NCBI GenBank assembly: GCA_018873245.2
Contig: JAEMBT020000005.1
Span: 2,182,001-2,246,000 of the forward strand
Direction: 5' to 3'
Length of the DNA stretch: 64,000 nt
Source of the DNA: Archegozetes longisetosus
Taxonomy: Eukaryota > Arthropoda > Arachnida > Sarcoptiformes > Trhypochthoniidae
Made by a program: the position numbers and the translations under genes. Below the pieces are notes generated by a model. That model ran no database searches. It saw only the letters and a list, made by a program, of their open reading frames with translations, and had not been told where the DNA came from. Shown here in pieces: positions 13,426 through 28,500 of the stretch. Within the stretch, counting starts at the first letter, position 1, and each line of letters begins with the position of its first letter.

Positions 13426-13582
13426 TCGACTTTTCAGATGGTTTTAGAAAAATTTTGATAAGTTATTACTCTATAGACACCAGAAAATTAGAGTTGAATT
13501 AGAACTGAATTTTGAGATTTTGTAAAAACAAAGTTTCAAAGAAAGTTAGTGAAAGATTGAGGTAGTGATCAGTTAAGTAAAT

Positions 13583-16500
13583 TTAATAAGTAGGGCATGA
13601 ATTCGGTAAAACACTGTAGAGTTTGATGTCACTGATCCAATCCTTTCTCTTATCATTAATGGCAACATTTCGCATACAACCAACGAAGTGATCGCGTTGT
13701 TGTAAAGTGCCACTCATTGCAAAATCTAAAGAATAGGTTAGGTTAGAATAGAATAGATTAGATTAAGTGAGCACAGGTAAAGAAGAAGGAAATAAATAAC
13801 TCAATACCAGGAAGGCCTCCAATGTAAAGTGGCGCAGAGGTGTAGGGCTCTAACTTTCTCTGTTCCTTCTCTTTCAAACCATAAGAGACGTCATGTTTAT
13901 CAACTTTAAGAGTGATTGAACTTTTGGCGTATTGCACTTTAACCATATGCCACTTTCCATCACACATATCGAATTTAGAGTCGAATGTTTTGATAGCCCT
14001 GAATGGACCCTCTCCAATATCGACCGACGCGATGATTTGCCCGTTGTACAGTTCTATTGAAAGACTCGGCACTTCTGAGTCGCTGCCATTACTCAAACTC
14101 AATAGAATACCATTCAAACGAGTTGTTTTAAATTCGAGCTCAATGTCAACTTTGAAGCCAAGATTAAATCTTTCATCTGATAAATAAAAGAAAGGTTTTA
14201 TTTGAATGTATAGTAATGGAGAAGGTATGAGGTGTTGTTTAGTGGCAAAACAATTGAGAAAAGATTGGGAAAAGTCATAAACAATTACCGAATATAGCGA
14301 AACCGTCTCCAGCAAAGTAGGCTCCCTTTTCAATACTTGTGAAACATTGGCTCACATTATGCATTAGACCACTCGCTAAATCGACGTATTCTTTATTAAT
14401 ATGGAAGTTTTTAACACATCCCTTGAAACTTTCTCGAACAATACTCTCGTCGTTCTCATTGAAACCATCGAATCCTTCGGGAATACCTCCGATATAAATA
14501 GGACTTCGCAGTGCTATCTTTCTTCTAACTTTAGTTGTCTCTACTATTGGGTTGTTATCGACTCTCAACCAGAAACTTTTGGCCTCTTTAGCAACAGTTA
14601 CATTATGCCATTGGCCGTCGTTTAGAGGCTCATCATTATTACTCATGAGTTCGCTTCTTCTCTTCTCTAATAGATCGGCGACAATATATCCACCTCTAAG
14701 TGCTAAAGCGAAATGAAATTTCATTCTATTGTTATGGCCTCTAATTAAGAATATGAGACCATTTGGATAATAAGTTCTAAATTCAAACGACAAACTAAAG
14801 TCTTTAGAAAAATCTTTTCGTTCTCTATTAAGGCTAATATGACTGTGAAGCGCATCACCAATTTTTACAGCCCTAGTTTCAACTGAATATTCAGGCAATT
14901 CGGCACAAGTCTCATAATGCTGAGCAGGCATTGATTCCATTCTTTCTCCAAGATCATAACCATTAGTGCTATAGAAAGCATCACTTTCTCGTCCAATGCC
15001 GACCCCCTCAAAGCTAACGGGATCGTTCAGCCTCAATAGTTTGCCATTAAAAACTGCATCCCTTATCACACCCTTCAGCGGTTCCTTTGTTCCCGCCATT
15101 CCCTTGAGTGACATACCGCTTGCTATAGATAACATTAATCAAAACATCAATTTTAATCCCAGTAAAAGATTGCACTGAGACACTATTTCAAATTGTACTT
15201 ACGTAATCCACCCAAATAAAGACCACCAGAAGTCGGCGCCTCGATGTCTTTTGTACCTCTTGCCAAACGAGTTGTTCCGATTTCTTTGTCATCGAGAGAT
15301 AACATAATTCTATTGAATAATTGAACAATAAAATATTATTAGGATAGAATATTTGGTTGAAGATATTCGGTTTGATTGACTGGCGAACGAAAGCAACATA
15401 AATAAGCGAATGTTTTCTCACTTTCTAATCTTTTTAGATACAGTCACCGTATGATATGCGCCATCGTTTACTGCTGTAACTTCTGAACTTAATATCGTTT
15501 CACCAACGCCTCCGTTGAAACGCGCCTCAAGAATACCATTGACGATAGATATTGAATAATAATGCTATAATTGAATTAATAAAATAAATTACTTAACTTT
15601 ATATAACTTATTGAGACTATTAATAAGGTTGTCAAATCGTTAAAGTTCTAATATAACAGATATCTAATAGAAATTCAATAAAATCAGTCAATGTTCGATG
15701 AATCAGACTTAGAAAAAAAGCCGAAATATGTTGAAGGTAATGTGTGATTGAATACTATGTGATAGTATCATCAAATATCATGTATTAACAGGTTTTCTAA
15801 CTTAGAAATTCTGTGCACCTTCTCATTGAATTTTACGGCAAAGTTCAAAAGCTTCTGAATCAAAACTATAACAACTTTTGCACGTGAACAACGTATAAAC
15901 CATATAATCAAATGATTGATCAAATTATATAAATTAAGAAATACGAACCGAATCTTTACTTCGTGGACCTTTTGTGCCCTCAAAAGTAGATAATAATAAG
16001 AGCGCATCACTTTGCGTTGTCTTAAAAGTGAAACTAAAGTCTGAATCCTCTTTGAGAGGTTCACTATTCAACTGAAGATAACCGACGCCTTTAAAACTGA
16101 CCACTTTTAATGTCTTTTCTCGACAACCTGTGTCGACACCGAAGGCCTCCATTTGTAACAGATTGAGAGGCGTTGTATCTATTTGTGCGTCTTTTATGCA
16201 GCCGAGGAATGGCTTAAACACAACACTCGGCCACTGACGGACCGTGAAGTTAGGCGTAACGCCACCGAAATATAGTTCACTGTCTGACAGCTCTAAAGCT
16301 GTAGGACTTCCGTGAGGAATTCTTTCCTCTAAGTATTCATCCCCTACTGACAGAACTGCCTCTAATTTTTCTCGTTCTGCATCCAAACGAACCCATTGAC
16401 CAGTATTGTATTTGTTTTCAGTGGTCAACGTAAGTCTAGCCGATGTGCCCATGTTCACCTGATAGGTCACTTTACCATCTTTTAGTGATAGAGAAACAAA

Positions 16501-19500
16501 ATCACCAGTTAATTGATTGGCAGTGAAGAATAGAAGCGCGTCTTCATCGAAAGTCTTGAACTGCAGTGACACCAAATACTTCTTTTTGTCGTATCTCTTG
16601 ATTTGATTAAGGATGACGTAAGAATCTTCTCCTTTGAATTGGAAGGTTGAGGGATCTTTGGGTTCGGTGGCCCCCTCTTTGCAGCCATCACAGCCTTTAT
16701 TAGTAGTGAAATTCCAAAGACCCACTTGTTTACCATCTAAAGCAAGTTCATAGAGACAGCCAGCAAAAGAACGCGAACGCAACTCTCGTGGAGCTTTAAA
16801 ATCTGGTGGAAGTCCCCCAATGAAGAAATAGGAGTCTGCATTCAAATCCATTCTATTGAACCCTTGCGGCGATGTATCAGATATTTCGAACGGATCAGGT
16901 TTGCCGCCATCAGGTGTTCTTTTCACAGTAAGCGTGGCCACGTTACCGATTCTATTCACTTCAATTTTATACCATTGACCATCTTTTAGCAATTGCTGAT
17001 CATTTGTTTCAATATTGAGACTATGAATCAACACTTTAGGGCCTCCGCCCGCGTTCCAAAGGAATCGTATCTTTCTGTCAACCATTTCTATGGCCATGTA
17101 ATCATCTTGCCGTTTACTTCCAATGAATAAAAGAAGACAATCTCGTGCTTCGTCTTTGATCGCATAATTCATAATAATGTTATTGGAAATCGATGGCTGA
17201 ATGTTTGGCTCGTAAGATCGCATACAAACACCACTTCTATCAGTTCCGAGTGAGACTCTAATACTGGCTGCTTTCTGTCTCGCCAATAATATTCTATCTT
17301 TAAGTTCTTTCAGATTCAGTTCCATTTGATTGTGCAAACGATTCACTCTTTCAGCGATTTCTTCTGCTCGATCTGCGAGTCTCGACGCATCTCTTATATC
17401 ATTTCTAGCCTGATCTATGATTTTGGTCAAATTATCCAATCCTGAAGTGGTTCCAGCTTTCAATCGATCCAACTTCGGCAGTAGTTCTGCAGCAATTCTT
17501 CTATCAATATCATCAATACGTCGATGAGTGCTCTCAAGTCCTTCCAAAATCTGTCTCAACTTCGCTTCAACCCCTCGAAGAATTCCCGAAAGATCTTTAG
17601 GCAACGAATCCAGAGCTTTGTTGATTAAATCTAGATTTCGTTTTCCGTTAGAGATGTCTTCAGAGATAACATTGAGTCTGTATCTCTTTTTCGCGAGTTC
17701 TTTTTCAAGTTCAGGCACTCGCGTATCTCTGATTTCCTTTGCCTGTTCTAATAGTTCTTCACTTCGCTGTTTTGCTCTTTTGGCTTTGAGTGTGAGTGCA
17801 TCATCTGTTCCCGGATAGGCCTCTTTATAAGCTCTTTCTGCGGCCGCCATTGCCTTTTTGGCTGCTTCTTCAGCCGCAGCCAATGCATCGACGATTTTTT
17901 GATAGACTTTTGCTGCTTGTAGTGGATATTCGGCCACATCTCTCGTTGCATTAAAAAGACCGATCAATTGAAGAACTTGTCTCATGAGATCTTCAGCATG
18001 TCTTTGACAGGGAATTACATACTTTTCGGTATATTCTGGATTAAGTCGAGCCAAAATACTTCTTCTCTGCTCTATTAAGTGCGTTCCGTTGTCAACCTCA
18101 TTGAGAAGTCGTGGTAGTATATCATAAGTGACAGCGGCTTCGATTAAAGCATTCTTAGCAGCTTCTAATAGAGCTCGGGCTTCAACTAGTGTTGCGTTTG
18201 CAATATTTGCATGACTGGTACTGTTTTCGATGGCCTCCAGTATGAACCTTTGAATGGGTCTTGATTGCTGGACTAATCTCATGGCTGTATGAGTTGGTGG
18301 CTGAACCTTTTGTTGAACAATCGATAGAATATCCCTCAACAGTTCTGCCAATCGGTCTAACCTCTCTTTGAGAGGACCCGTATGTTGACGATCTGTCAGC
18401 AATTGTCTGACTCTATCCAACAAATTCTTTGCTTTACGCAACTCTCGATCCGCTTCTTCTACACGTGGTCTGAAATCTCTAGCCTGCAGTTCACGTAATA
18501 TTCTCTCTGCCTCTTGAAGTATTCGATCAGAAATATGATCAATCGAGTCACCAGAACCTATACCATGTTTACGGAGTTGATTGACTGTTTCCATAATCAA
18601 TTCCCACAAATCGTTCAAAGTATCGAGCAATGATTGCGCCTGATTCTTCACAGATTCTGCGTCTTTAGCGATGGCTGGCCCGCGAGCGTTCAACTCTCTT
18701 GATTTTAAATATAAAATATCTGCCCACGTCTCCAAATCAAAACTTATCGTGAAATTGCCCAGTATTTGATGCCCCTGTGATATCAAGTAATGGTGTTCAT
18801 TCATATTGTTTCTAATAATTGCTAAACGACTTGTCAGATGTAATAATCGAATCCAGGGCAGGTTCGTCATATTGTCAAGCGGGACCTCCCTTATAAGAAC
18901 TTGAAGAAATTCGATGTCATCTAATAGTAAACCTGTACAGTCATCATCACACGATAGGCATCCATCAGCCGTTATTATATGTCTCGGAGGACAGTTTTCA
19001 CAATTGTGACCAGTGATACCTATTATTTGAATTAATAATTGTTCTTATTTATAGATTTTCAATTTCAATATTGATAAACTAGACTCAAATCAGAGTCGTG
19101 ATCAAATCAAGACTGTCAAATAGTATTCTATTGAGGTGAACAATTTTCAATTGAAATAACTATAATCTAAAAAGTATTACCTTCTTTGCACGGGCATTGA
19201 CCGGTCACTTTGTCGCATACGTTGCTAATAGACCCAACAGGACTTTATGAAAGAAGAGATTATCGTTAAAATGAAGGTTCGAATCAAAAGACTCATTTGG
19301 AAACATTACCTGCAATTACAGGGCAAACAAACGCCTCGCGAACCCAAAGGATTACCCCAATAGCCATCTGCACAAAGTTCACAATGCTTTCCAGTATACC
19401 CTTCCCGACAGTTCGTACAAACGTAATCATTAGTTCCTCTGAGCTCACACGTGTCACTGAATGAATTGGTAACTGTTGGACACGCACATGGTCTGCAAGG

Positions 19501-22500
19501 TATTCCTCTAGTGGGATCGCCGTAATAACCTTTAATGCATAGGTTGCAATAAGGACCAGTTGTAAAGCCATCGCAATTAAGACAAACACCGGTTTCTTTA
19601 TCACATGTTCGGCTTCTGTTATTACAAGGACATGGTTCAGCCCAACCGACCAGATCTAAAATATCCTTCGAATCTAAATAATTAGGTTTTCGTTTTCTAT
19701 AATATCCCTCATTGGGGTCTTGACACGAGGCAGCGGTGTATTGAGGCGGACATCGACATTGTTCGACACCAATCGCAGTATTAGATGACGGAGCAATTGC
19801 TTTGGCCACATCTAACGTGACATCCGTGAGTCTGACCAGCTTGACGTCTGCGCCTTCACTCGCTCTTATCAGAATATATTGAACTTTTTGAAGAGCAACC
19901 ATCAAAATAGCACGAGTGACAGGAAACTGCGGATTATCTGCTTGTATCCATTCTGATTCATGGAGTCTGATTTGATAAATACCAGAGGGTGGAGGACTGT
20001 GTTCGTACTCAGGACCAAAATGATACAAAACTAGACGATGATTGCCCTGAAGTACTATTAAAGGATATCTTTTGAGCATATTCTCTGGAAAACGGCTGCC
20101 GCCTCTGCTGTAGAGTCTGAACCGAATAAATCCATTATAGCTTAACACCTGATCATTCAATGCTTCCTTTGGAAGAGACCAATAAAACGGTTGATCCACA
20201 ACATATCTGACACCAACACTTTCACCTTGTTCTGGAATAAGTCGGAACCCATGAACTGACTTAATGTCAGTGTTTCCAATTTCAAATGAAACTTCTCTTT
20301 GTGGAAGTACTACTTGTGTCCAAACCATTGACGACTGTTCGCATCTCGAGGACTTTCCAAAGCAAAAACACTCAAAACATCCCAACGGGTTCTCGGATGA
20401 TAATGCGAACGAGCCTTCTCTGCAACGATCACAACGTCTTCCATCAACATTTGCTCTGCACGGACACTGACCCGTCTCATCGCACTGACACCGGCCATCA
20501 GACCTGCATTGATCGGGCTCTGTTCCTGGTTCGTGACAGTCACATCGTCGACAATTAGGAAATCGATAGTAACCGAATTGGCATTTATCGCAATGTCTTC
20601 CTTCGAATCCTTCTAAACAAATACAATCTCCAGTTTTGTGATCGCATTCGTTGCTTGACGACCCCTGAAGGTTGCAGTCACAAGGCGAACACCCAGCCAG
20701 CACATCGAAGCCCCATGTGCCTGGAGCACAGTCTTGACAGGTCGGACCTGCAGTGTTCGGTGGACAAACACATCGACCAGTTTTCGGATCGCATATATGT
20801 CCTGGAGCGTTGCACGGGTCACATCGATTACATCCTGACGATGAAAATCCATAGTAACCAGGTTCACAACGATCGCAATGTTTTCCTCCGACTCCTATTA
20901 TTTGAATGCAAGTCTTCAATATTGAAATTATTTTAAAAATTTAAATAAGATAAGATTTAGACCTGGTTTGCAATCACATTGACCGTAGAGCTCATCGCAT
21001 ACTTGCGAAAGAGAACCCGTGAAATTACCTGTTCATTAATAGCAACAATCAGTTAGTTTTCTGAAATTCCCTGATACTCTTAATGTAAACTTACAATTGC
21101 ATGTCTCACAGCCTTTTCCAGAAGCAATATTCCAATATCCAGGTTCGCAACGACTGCAATCTCTTCCAATAACAAATGGTTTACATCTACATTGACCTTA
21201 AATGTAAAGAAATTTGATAACAAATTCGCAAAATGTTCAATAGTAAAAGTTATCTTTTTTATACCAGTCACTTCATTGCATTCTGGACCCTCGGATCCAT
21301 TTGCATCACAATTACACAATTGACACCCTCTTTCTGAGAATCCGAAGTGTCCGTCTTTACACTTCTCGCAGTGCTGCCCAAAAACACCAGGTCTAAGATT
21401 TTGAGTAATAAACTCAAATTTTAATTTGCAAATCTATTAAAATAGCCTAAAATTCCAAAATAATAAGGAGCTGACCTGCACGGGCACTGACCCGTCACTT
21501 CATCACAATTGGGAGAAGTCGATCCAATCAGATCGCAATTACACGCCACACAATTGAGCTCCAAATTTCCAAATCCAGGTGCACACCGGTCGCATCGCTG
21601 GCCAGTGAAATTAGGCTTGCACTGACACTGACCTGTCACTGGATGACAGTTCAGACTCTCTGAGCCAAACGGATTGCAGTTACATGGTCTGCAGTCTCTT
21701 AAGGCAGGATTGCCATAATGTTGAGGTAAGCACTCATCACATTTCCAGCCACCTGTATTTCCAATGCATGTTTTGCACTGTCCTGTCAGATGATCACAAA
21801 AGTCCGGTTGTGTTGTGTCCGTATTGGGTCCGCAATCACACGGAGAGCAAAATCCTCCTGGGATTAGAGGATTTCCGAAATATCCACTGGCACAGATTTC
21901 ACATCGTTCTCCAGTATAACCTTCTGGACATTCGAGACACACATAGCCATGTTTGCTGTTAGGTTCATAACGACAAGTTGGAGAAAAGTTGTTCGAAGGT
22001 ATAGTCAGCGGACACGCACACGGCTTGCAGTCATCGATGAAACCATTTCTAGCATTTCCATAGAATCCAGGTTTACATTCTCCACAATTGGGTCCAGTAG
22101 TGTTATGCAGACATTCAGAACATTGTCCTGTATAAGGATCGCAAGACTCTGCGTGGTTATAACAGTTACACTTTTCACAAATGCCATTTGCGATAACATT
22201 GTTAACTCTCCTATATCCAGGTTCGCAATACTGACACGACAGACCAGCATAACCTTTCAGGAAGAATAATGTTATTATTCTTAAAACTAAAGCATATGCT
22301 CAAAAAAGTCGTTACAAACATTCATATGCAACTTAAATTTTTTGCTGCTCTTAGACGCTTATCATATTGTAAAAGTATAATGGAGTGTCATATACCTGGT
22401 GGACATACACACTTTTCAGTTCCTTCAGCTTTTTTGATGCTTTTAGAAGAGTTTGAAGCTTTTTCCATATCGACTTGATATAAACCTCCTTCAATTTGGT

Positions 22501-25500
22501 CAGTGTGGAACTTGGCACGAATCAATAAACGTTTCAAATCATAAAGAAGTAAAGTGAACTCCTCTCTCGACACGGGCTCATCACTCTTCTTGCCATCATT
22601 TGTAACTCTAAACCAATTTTGTTCTCTTAGAGGCATAATTATAGTAGTGTTGACCTCATCTTCTTTTCCAGGTTTATGCCACTTGTAACCAATTCTTATA
22701 TTTGCCGGTCCTCCTTCTAAGATAATATCTGCGTCATCAGTGAAATAACCAGAAGTGTCTCCACGCGCCACGACATAACTTATTATAAACTTCAAATCAT
22801 TGCCATAAGAGTATAAGTTTTGACCCAAATAGTCCTTAGGCGCTTCCCAGTAATATACATTCTGTACCGATGCTGGCATATCATCATTAGCTATCACAAG
22901 ATGACCGTTTTCTTTGCTCGGATTAACCTTAACTCTTCCCGACAAATCTGAAACAATCCAGTCATCAGTATTGCGAACAATTTCAAGTCCCCAATCGCTT
23001 GAATGACACTTAGTTGTGGCTCCAAAACAATAACAAAGAGCGCATCCATCAGGATTGTCAGCATCGAGATTATAGAAACCATTTTTGCATTTATTACATC
23101 GCGAGCCCTGAACATTAGCCTTACAAGCACAAATGCCGTCACACGTCTCACTATTCAAAATACCCGCGTAATTACATGTGCACTGGGTACACTGTGGATA
23201 ATTCTTGTAACCCTTGGCACATCGATCACATTTCTGCCCTTCAAAGTTTTCCAAGCAAAGACAATCTCCAGGTCTTCGACCTTCTATCAAGTGAGTGTCA
23301 TCTTTGACGCAAAATTCTGAAACTCCGGGACCACTGCATCGACATTTAGAGCAAGGGTTCGGACTGTCGACTCGAACACCTTCTGGTCTATAGTATCCAT
23401 CTTCACATTGCTCGCAATTAATACCCGTTGTGTGGTGCCTGCATTTGACACAAACGCCTCCCCCCTCATAAATTCCAGCCTTTGATAGACTCGTTTTCTT
23501 GTCGGCAACGTTTTGGTCATAGTAGCATTCGTCCGAATGCCCAAAACACTGACATTCTGGTAATAAATATATTGAATCATTGAAAGCAATATGAAATTAA
23601 CAGAACATACCTTCACAAACTGCTGCGTTATCATTGGTTCCTGCTTTCCAGGGTTTCTGATTGAACAGAGGACAACATTTTTCACAGCTACTGCCACAAG
23701 TGTTGTGTTCGCACTGACATTTGGGAAGTGAAGAACCGTAACCAGGAACTCTACAATCTTTAGCGTGTCCATTACACAAACATTGACCACCAACCGAAAT
23801 ATCTTTGATTGTGTAAAAGAGCTAAAAAAATTGATGCTAATTAGAGCTAATTGAGTCTAATTGGTTTATAATAATACCCTTCGAGTGATAGATTTGTCAA
23901 CTTTTTCTGGATCTATTGAGTTAGATGATATCAAATCTGCGTGAAATGTTTTGATGCGTTGCAGTCGCAAACGAATAAATTGGGCTTTTGTGAACTCCTA
24001 AAAAGCAATAAAGGCTTTCATTGAATCACAAGCTCTTGCAGTGAATCTAAATTTCTGACCCTAAGTGTATCACTTGGCCCATCGGCTCCTGGTCTTCCAT
24101 TGATTAGAGATGTGTGAACCTCATTATAACATACATTAATAAGTTTATCAATTCAATTAAGGTAATCAAATAATTTGAATACTTCTCCATTTTCAATGAC
24201 ATCGCTTTTGGAGTAAAATGAAGTGCAAATAACTTCATCATCAGCTCTGTATCTAATTTTTCCGATAGTCGGTTTGACTCGATATGCTTCCCAGCATTCA
24301 GTATCAGTGAGAGCATAGTATTGCCACGGTCTATACGTCTGACCATCAGTAGATCGTTCTAATATCCAGTTTCCAGGCAATGGAGAAATTGCAGATTTGA
24401 TGATAACATATGCAACTTGGTACAGCTGTCTTAAGTTGATTGTGATTGTCACCCATTCAAACTTTTTTCCGTTCTGAAGAGTAGGGCTTTGCCACCACCT
24501 GTCAGATCAAATCAGATCATTTCGAACTTAATTTTTAAATACGAGTTCATCTGATGAGCGATTATTGACTTACGAATCTGTGCCGTCTATAGCATTAGCG
24601 ATCGGATGTCTTTTAGATGGATCAGGACTCGCAGCATCACAAACACTGCACTGCGCCGCAGATGTGTCTGAACTATATATTACAAGTAAAATAAATAATT
24701 CATTTCCAAAGCTCTAAAGCAGTAAATCTGAAGTTAGCATCAAATTAGAAGTTAGAGCAAGAGGTCTCTATTTTACCGTTCGTATACATGTTCAGCTATC
24801 TTACAATAAACTTCAGATGCTGTTTCACCGCACGTTGCATTTACAGTTATGATAGCGCCTGACGCCAAGTTGAACACATTTGGAAATAATCCTTTACCAG
24901 GTGACCCAGGACTGTCTGTTATAATTCAAATGTACGTTAACTAGGGATAACTCAAACTCTGCGTACGAATAGCAGTGTGAAGAAACTGTATAACTCAAGT
25001 TATGGGGTTTTCATTTTTCATTTGGTAAAGCAGTTTCAATTCAATATAATAATCTGACAGAGATTTGATGCATAATAATGTTGAAAGTCAATAGTTTTGA
25101 AACAGTGTTAATGTTCTTGATAAGAGTGAAGCAAGACATTGAATGCGTTTTACCCTACTTTATATTTTTAAACTTATACCATTTTCTCCACACTCTTATT
25201 CATATTTTGGTTCGCATAATATTAATGGCTTTGAGATAGTATTATATAAACAAACATTCAGCTTCGTGACATAGCTCTTCATATTTGAGTTATGCACATA
25301 AATACGCACATATGAAAGTATTGCATATAATGAGCTTGAACCTTGTTAGGTTACACTTGCAATTTCTAAGATTTCGGTTACTATTCAATAAGAAGTCAAT
25401 CAAGCATTTATCAAATCAAATAGTGAGATGCGGTCAGTCACAAAGTTCTGAATTACCAGTGCACGGCTCTGTTTAGTCGCATTTAAAATCTAATTTTCAG

Positions 25501-28500
25501 AACTCAAGCAAATGTAAACTATTTGATGCATTTTGTATTTTTTATAGTCTGCTTCCGAGAAAAGTCGTTCACTCGGAACACCTGTTGAGGTAACGTGCGT
25601 GGGGCTTAAAAAGTAAACCGTATCGCGTACAAGCGTTCCATTTGCAAATCATATTCGTGTTTTTTTTTGTTCAAAAACATTAGCCCGTTAGAAAAAATTT
25701 ATACAGCTCTACATCGCATTAGAAACAAATCATTTGATTTGCAATAATGGTCAACTTAGTTATTGAGTTTTTCAAAAAAACTTGATTTTCGAACCAATCA
25801 GAACAGATTTATTTACAAAATATTCAAGCTCTCAAACAAGATACGCCAAATGCAATGAAGTGATAGATGATAATGTTGAAAAATAAAATTGAAATCAGAG
25901 TTGTTTGCATTAGCCTTATATGATTTACTTTTTGAAGTACCCACATGTAATTTCATAGTTAAACATTAAGAGTTTCTAATTCTTTTATTATAAGGTTTAT
26001 ATTAGTGAGCCCAGATCTCTCCAAGGGCATTTTAGAATTTTTCTATATATTCATACGTCATATATCGTATAGTCGCTTTTAATTATAAGATCTGCTATTC
26101 ATTTGAAAAGCACTAGATATGAACAGATGAATAGGATTCTCAAAACTTTAGTGAGTCTTCCAATTGCCATAAAATTAGCTAAACTTAAAGTTTTTCATGT
26201 GTTTTAGTTTTTTTAAGAAGAATTTATTATCTTAATCGTAATATTCTTTGATACGAAATGAACTTGAGAGTTAAATTCCGAAACTGCAATCCATTATATG
26301 CTCACGAGTTAGAAATTTATTTAGATCTCCATAAAATGTCAATTCCATAATTAGCGCAAACTCTTAAGTAAACAAATATTTTTCAAATTGAAACCGTCAT
26401 TAAGTTTAAGTAACGAACGAATAATATCAAAATGTTGGCTCTGGGTTTCATAAAGCGAGTCAAAATTTTCTAGCTTCAGCCTTCCTTTGAATGAGAGAAT
26501 TATAATGTCAATTTGCTGATCGAGTTGTGCACTACTTGTAAGACACGTGCGATTTCTAGTCCAAAGTTATCAATGTGTGTACAGATAATCAAATTTAATG
26601 AGTACCTCACTAAGAAATTTGATCGAAATGCCTCAAATTATCTAATCTATTAGTTAATAAATTTTCAATAGTGTGATCAAACAATTCTTTAAATATATAT
26701 CTATTTATGAAATATTGTGAAAAATTTAGTTACTGTATAAGATAAATAGTAAAATACCTTGAATTGACGATCAAAATCTGCTAATTTTATTAAATACCCT
26801 GAATTGACATATAAAAAGCTTATCAGTCAAACTCAATCAATATAAAGATTGTATTTCTAAAGTCGAGTATGATAGTTGTTGACTTACACTAACATATAGG
26901 ATATTAGTGAGAGCATCATATTTAAACGGGTATTCCAAACAGTCACGTCTTCCTAAATATATCACTCTTGGCTTTAGAAGTTTGATAAATTCAATTGCGA
27001 AACTTAGTTTAGCCTAATTTTCAATTAACTTAATATAGTTTTTAATGAATATAAAAATAAGTTTACGTCTGTTTAGGAAAGTGGAGATTTTATTTTGAAA
27101 AAGTTAATCTTCAATTATTTATTATTTTCACTTAAAAATTGTCCATAAAGTGGCATTCTTAGTGACAATAACGGTAAAACTTTATGATCCTTACAATAAG
27201 TGCATTAGAGATAATGTTTCATCAATTGATGTAATTGTGAGTTGGTATTGTTTTGTGTGCGATAAAAGCCTTTTATTGTTGGCATTTAGGCCGCCTTAAA
27301 AGTTATCAACTGATCGCGACAAAAGGCACACCATAAGTAAACAGTCTTTTCTAATGTTAGGTTAGGCTAAACAAAAAATGCTTTCTATTATTTAGTTATT
27401 CTAAATGACAAAACTCTCAATTGATTTGAGAGAAATAATTATTTATTTTTATAATCAAATTAAAGAAAACAGTTATAGCAATAAAATGATTACTTGTGTA
27501 GTTAGTGCAGTGTATTCATAGTTAACAAACTGCCACATGTGATGACTGAATTATAATGTAAATGTTGTATTTAAACATGACTAACATTAATCTTTATACC
27601 ATTAAACGTTGGCATAAAAAACAACAAAAACACGCCAACAAATCTCGCCCTAACTTTTCTCACTGCTATTTCAAATGCAGTCATAATAGACTCCTTTCTA
27701 TGAATCACACTCTCCACAGTAACTAATCTGAGCAATTGCACATTGACCAAACCTTTCAATCCTTAATGATTATCAATCACATATCGCTTTTACAAATATT
27801 ACTCAAAATCTGCTCTTATTTTATAAGAAGTTAAGCCTCTAAAGGCAAACAGGAGTCAAACTGAGGTTTAAGTTGCAGACAGAATGTTTCAAAACTAGGT
27901 TTATATGGGATTCAAATGCTTGGAATCATATCTAAAACCAGATTATTTGAAACGTGAAAGAAGCTTTTCATTAAATATGTTTGCACAACATTTTCAATTC
28001 TATGAATAACAAACTAAGAATTATATAAATTTTCTCTTAAATAAACCTGTTATTGATTTTAGTCTCTCAAAAGATCCAAACCATAATTGAAATTAAAGGG
28101 TGTCTTTCAGATAACGGAAAGATAAGCAATAATTTGAAATTTAGACTTAGAGTTAGAAGAAGATTAAATAAGGAGAAGTTGAAATGAAGGAAATTGAAAT
28201 TTTCAACTTTATTTATCTTTTTCTTTCTATTAAAGGTAAATAAACTGTCTGGCAGTTAGCTTCTGTATAGATTTGAGACACACATATATCAACTCAACTT
28301 TAAAGGCTTAACACGCAAAACAGTTGGAAACTCTTTCCTCTTATAATTGACTACTGTTTGGACAAAACTAAGTGATTAGAGGTAAACAAATTATGAGGTT
28401 ATCAAAATTTTTGTTAGTATAATTCACAAGTTTTGTATAATTGATAGCAATTTGTTGTAATTTGAAATGCAGCAATGACTAGATGGACAATGAGTAAGTT

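Larger units (their letters stand above)
11521..13582. other. Intergenic region between convergent beat-like and laminin genes
   Basis: It holds the 3' flanks of both genes. A polyadenylation hexamer for each gene and one 15-bp tandem repeat are listed separately. The open frames at 11634-11852 and 12012-12239 (both minus) have no recognisable features. Confidence 0.75.

Noticed and set aside
20655..20936. Several plus-strand open frames opposite the laminin LE repeats (for example 20264-20558, 21684-22269)
   Set aside because: They are shadows of the cysteine-rich laminin coding exons on the minus strand, whose frames join without a break.
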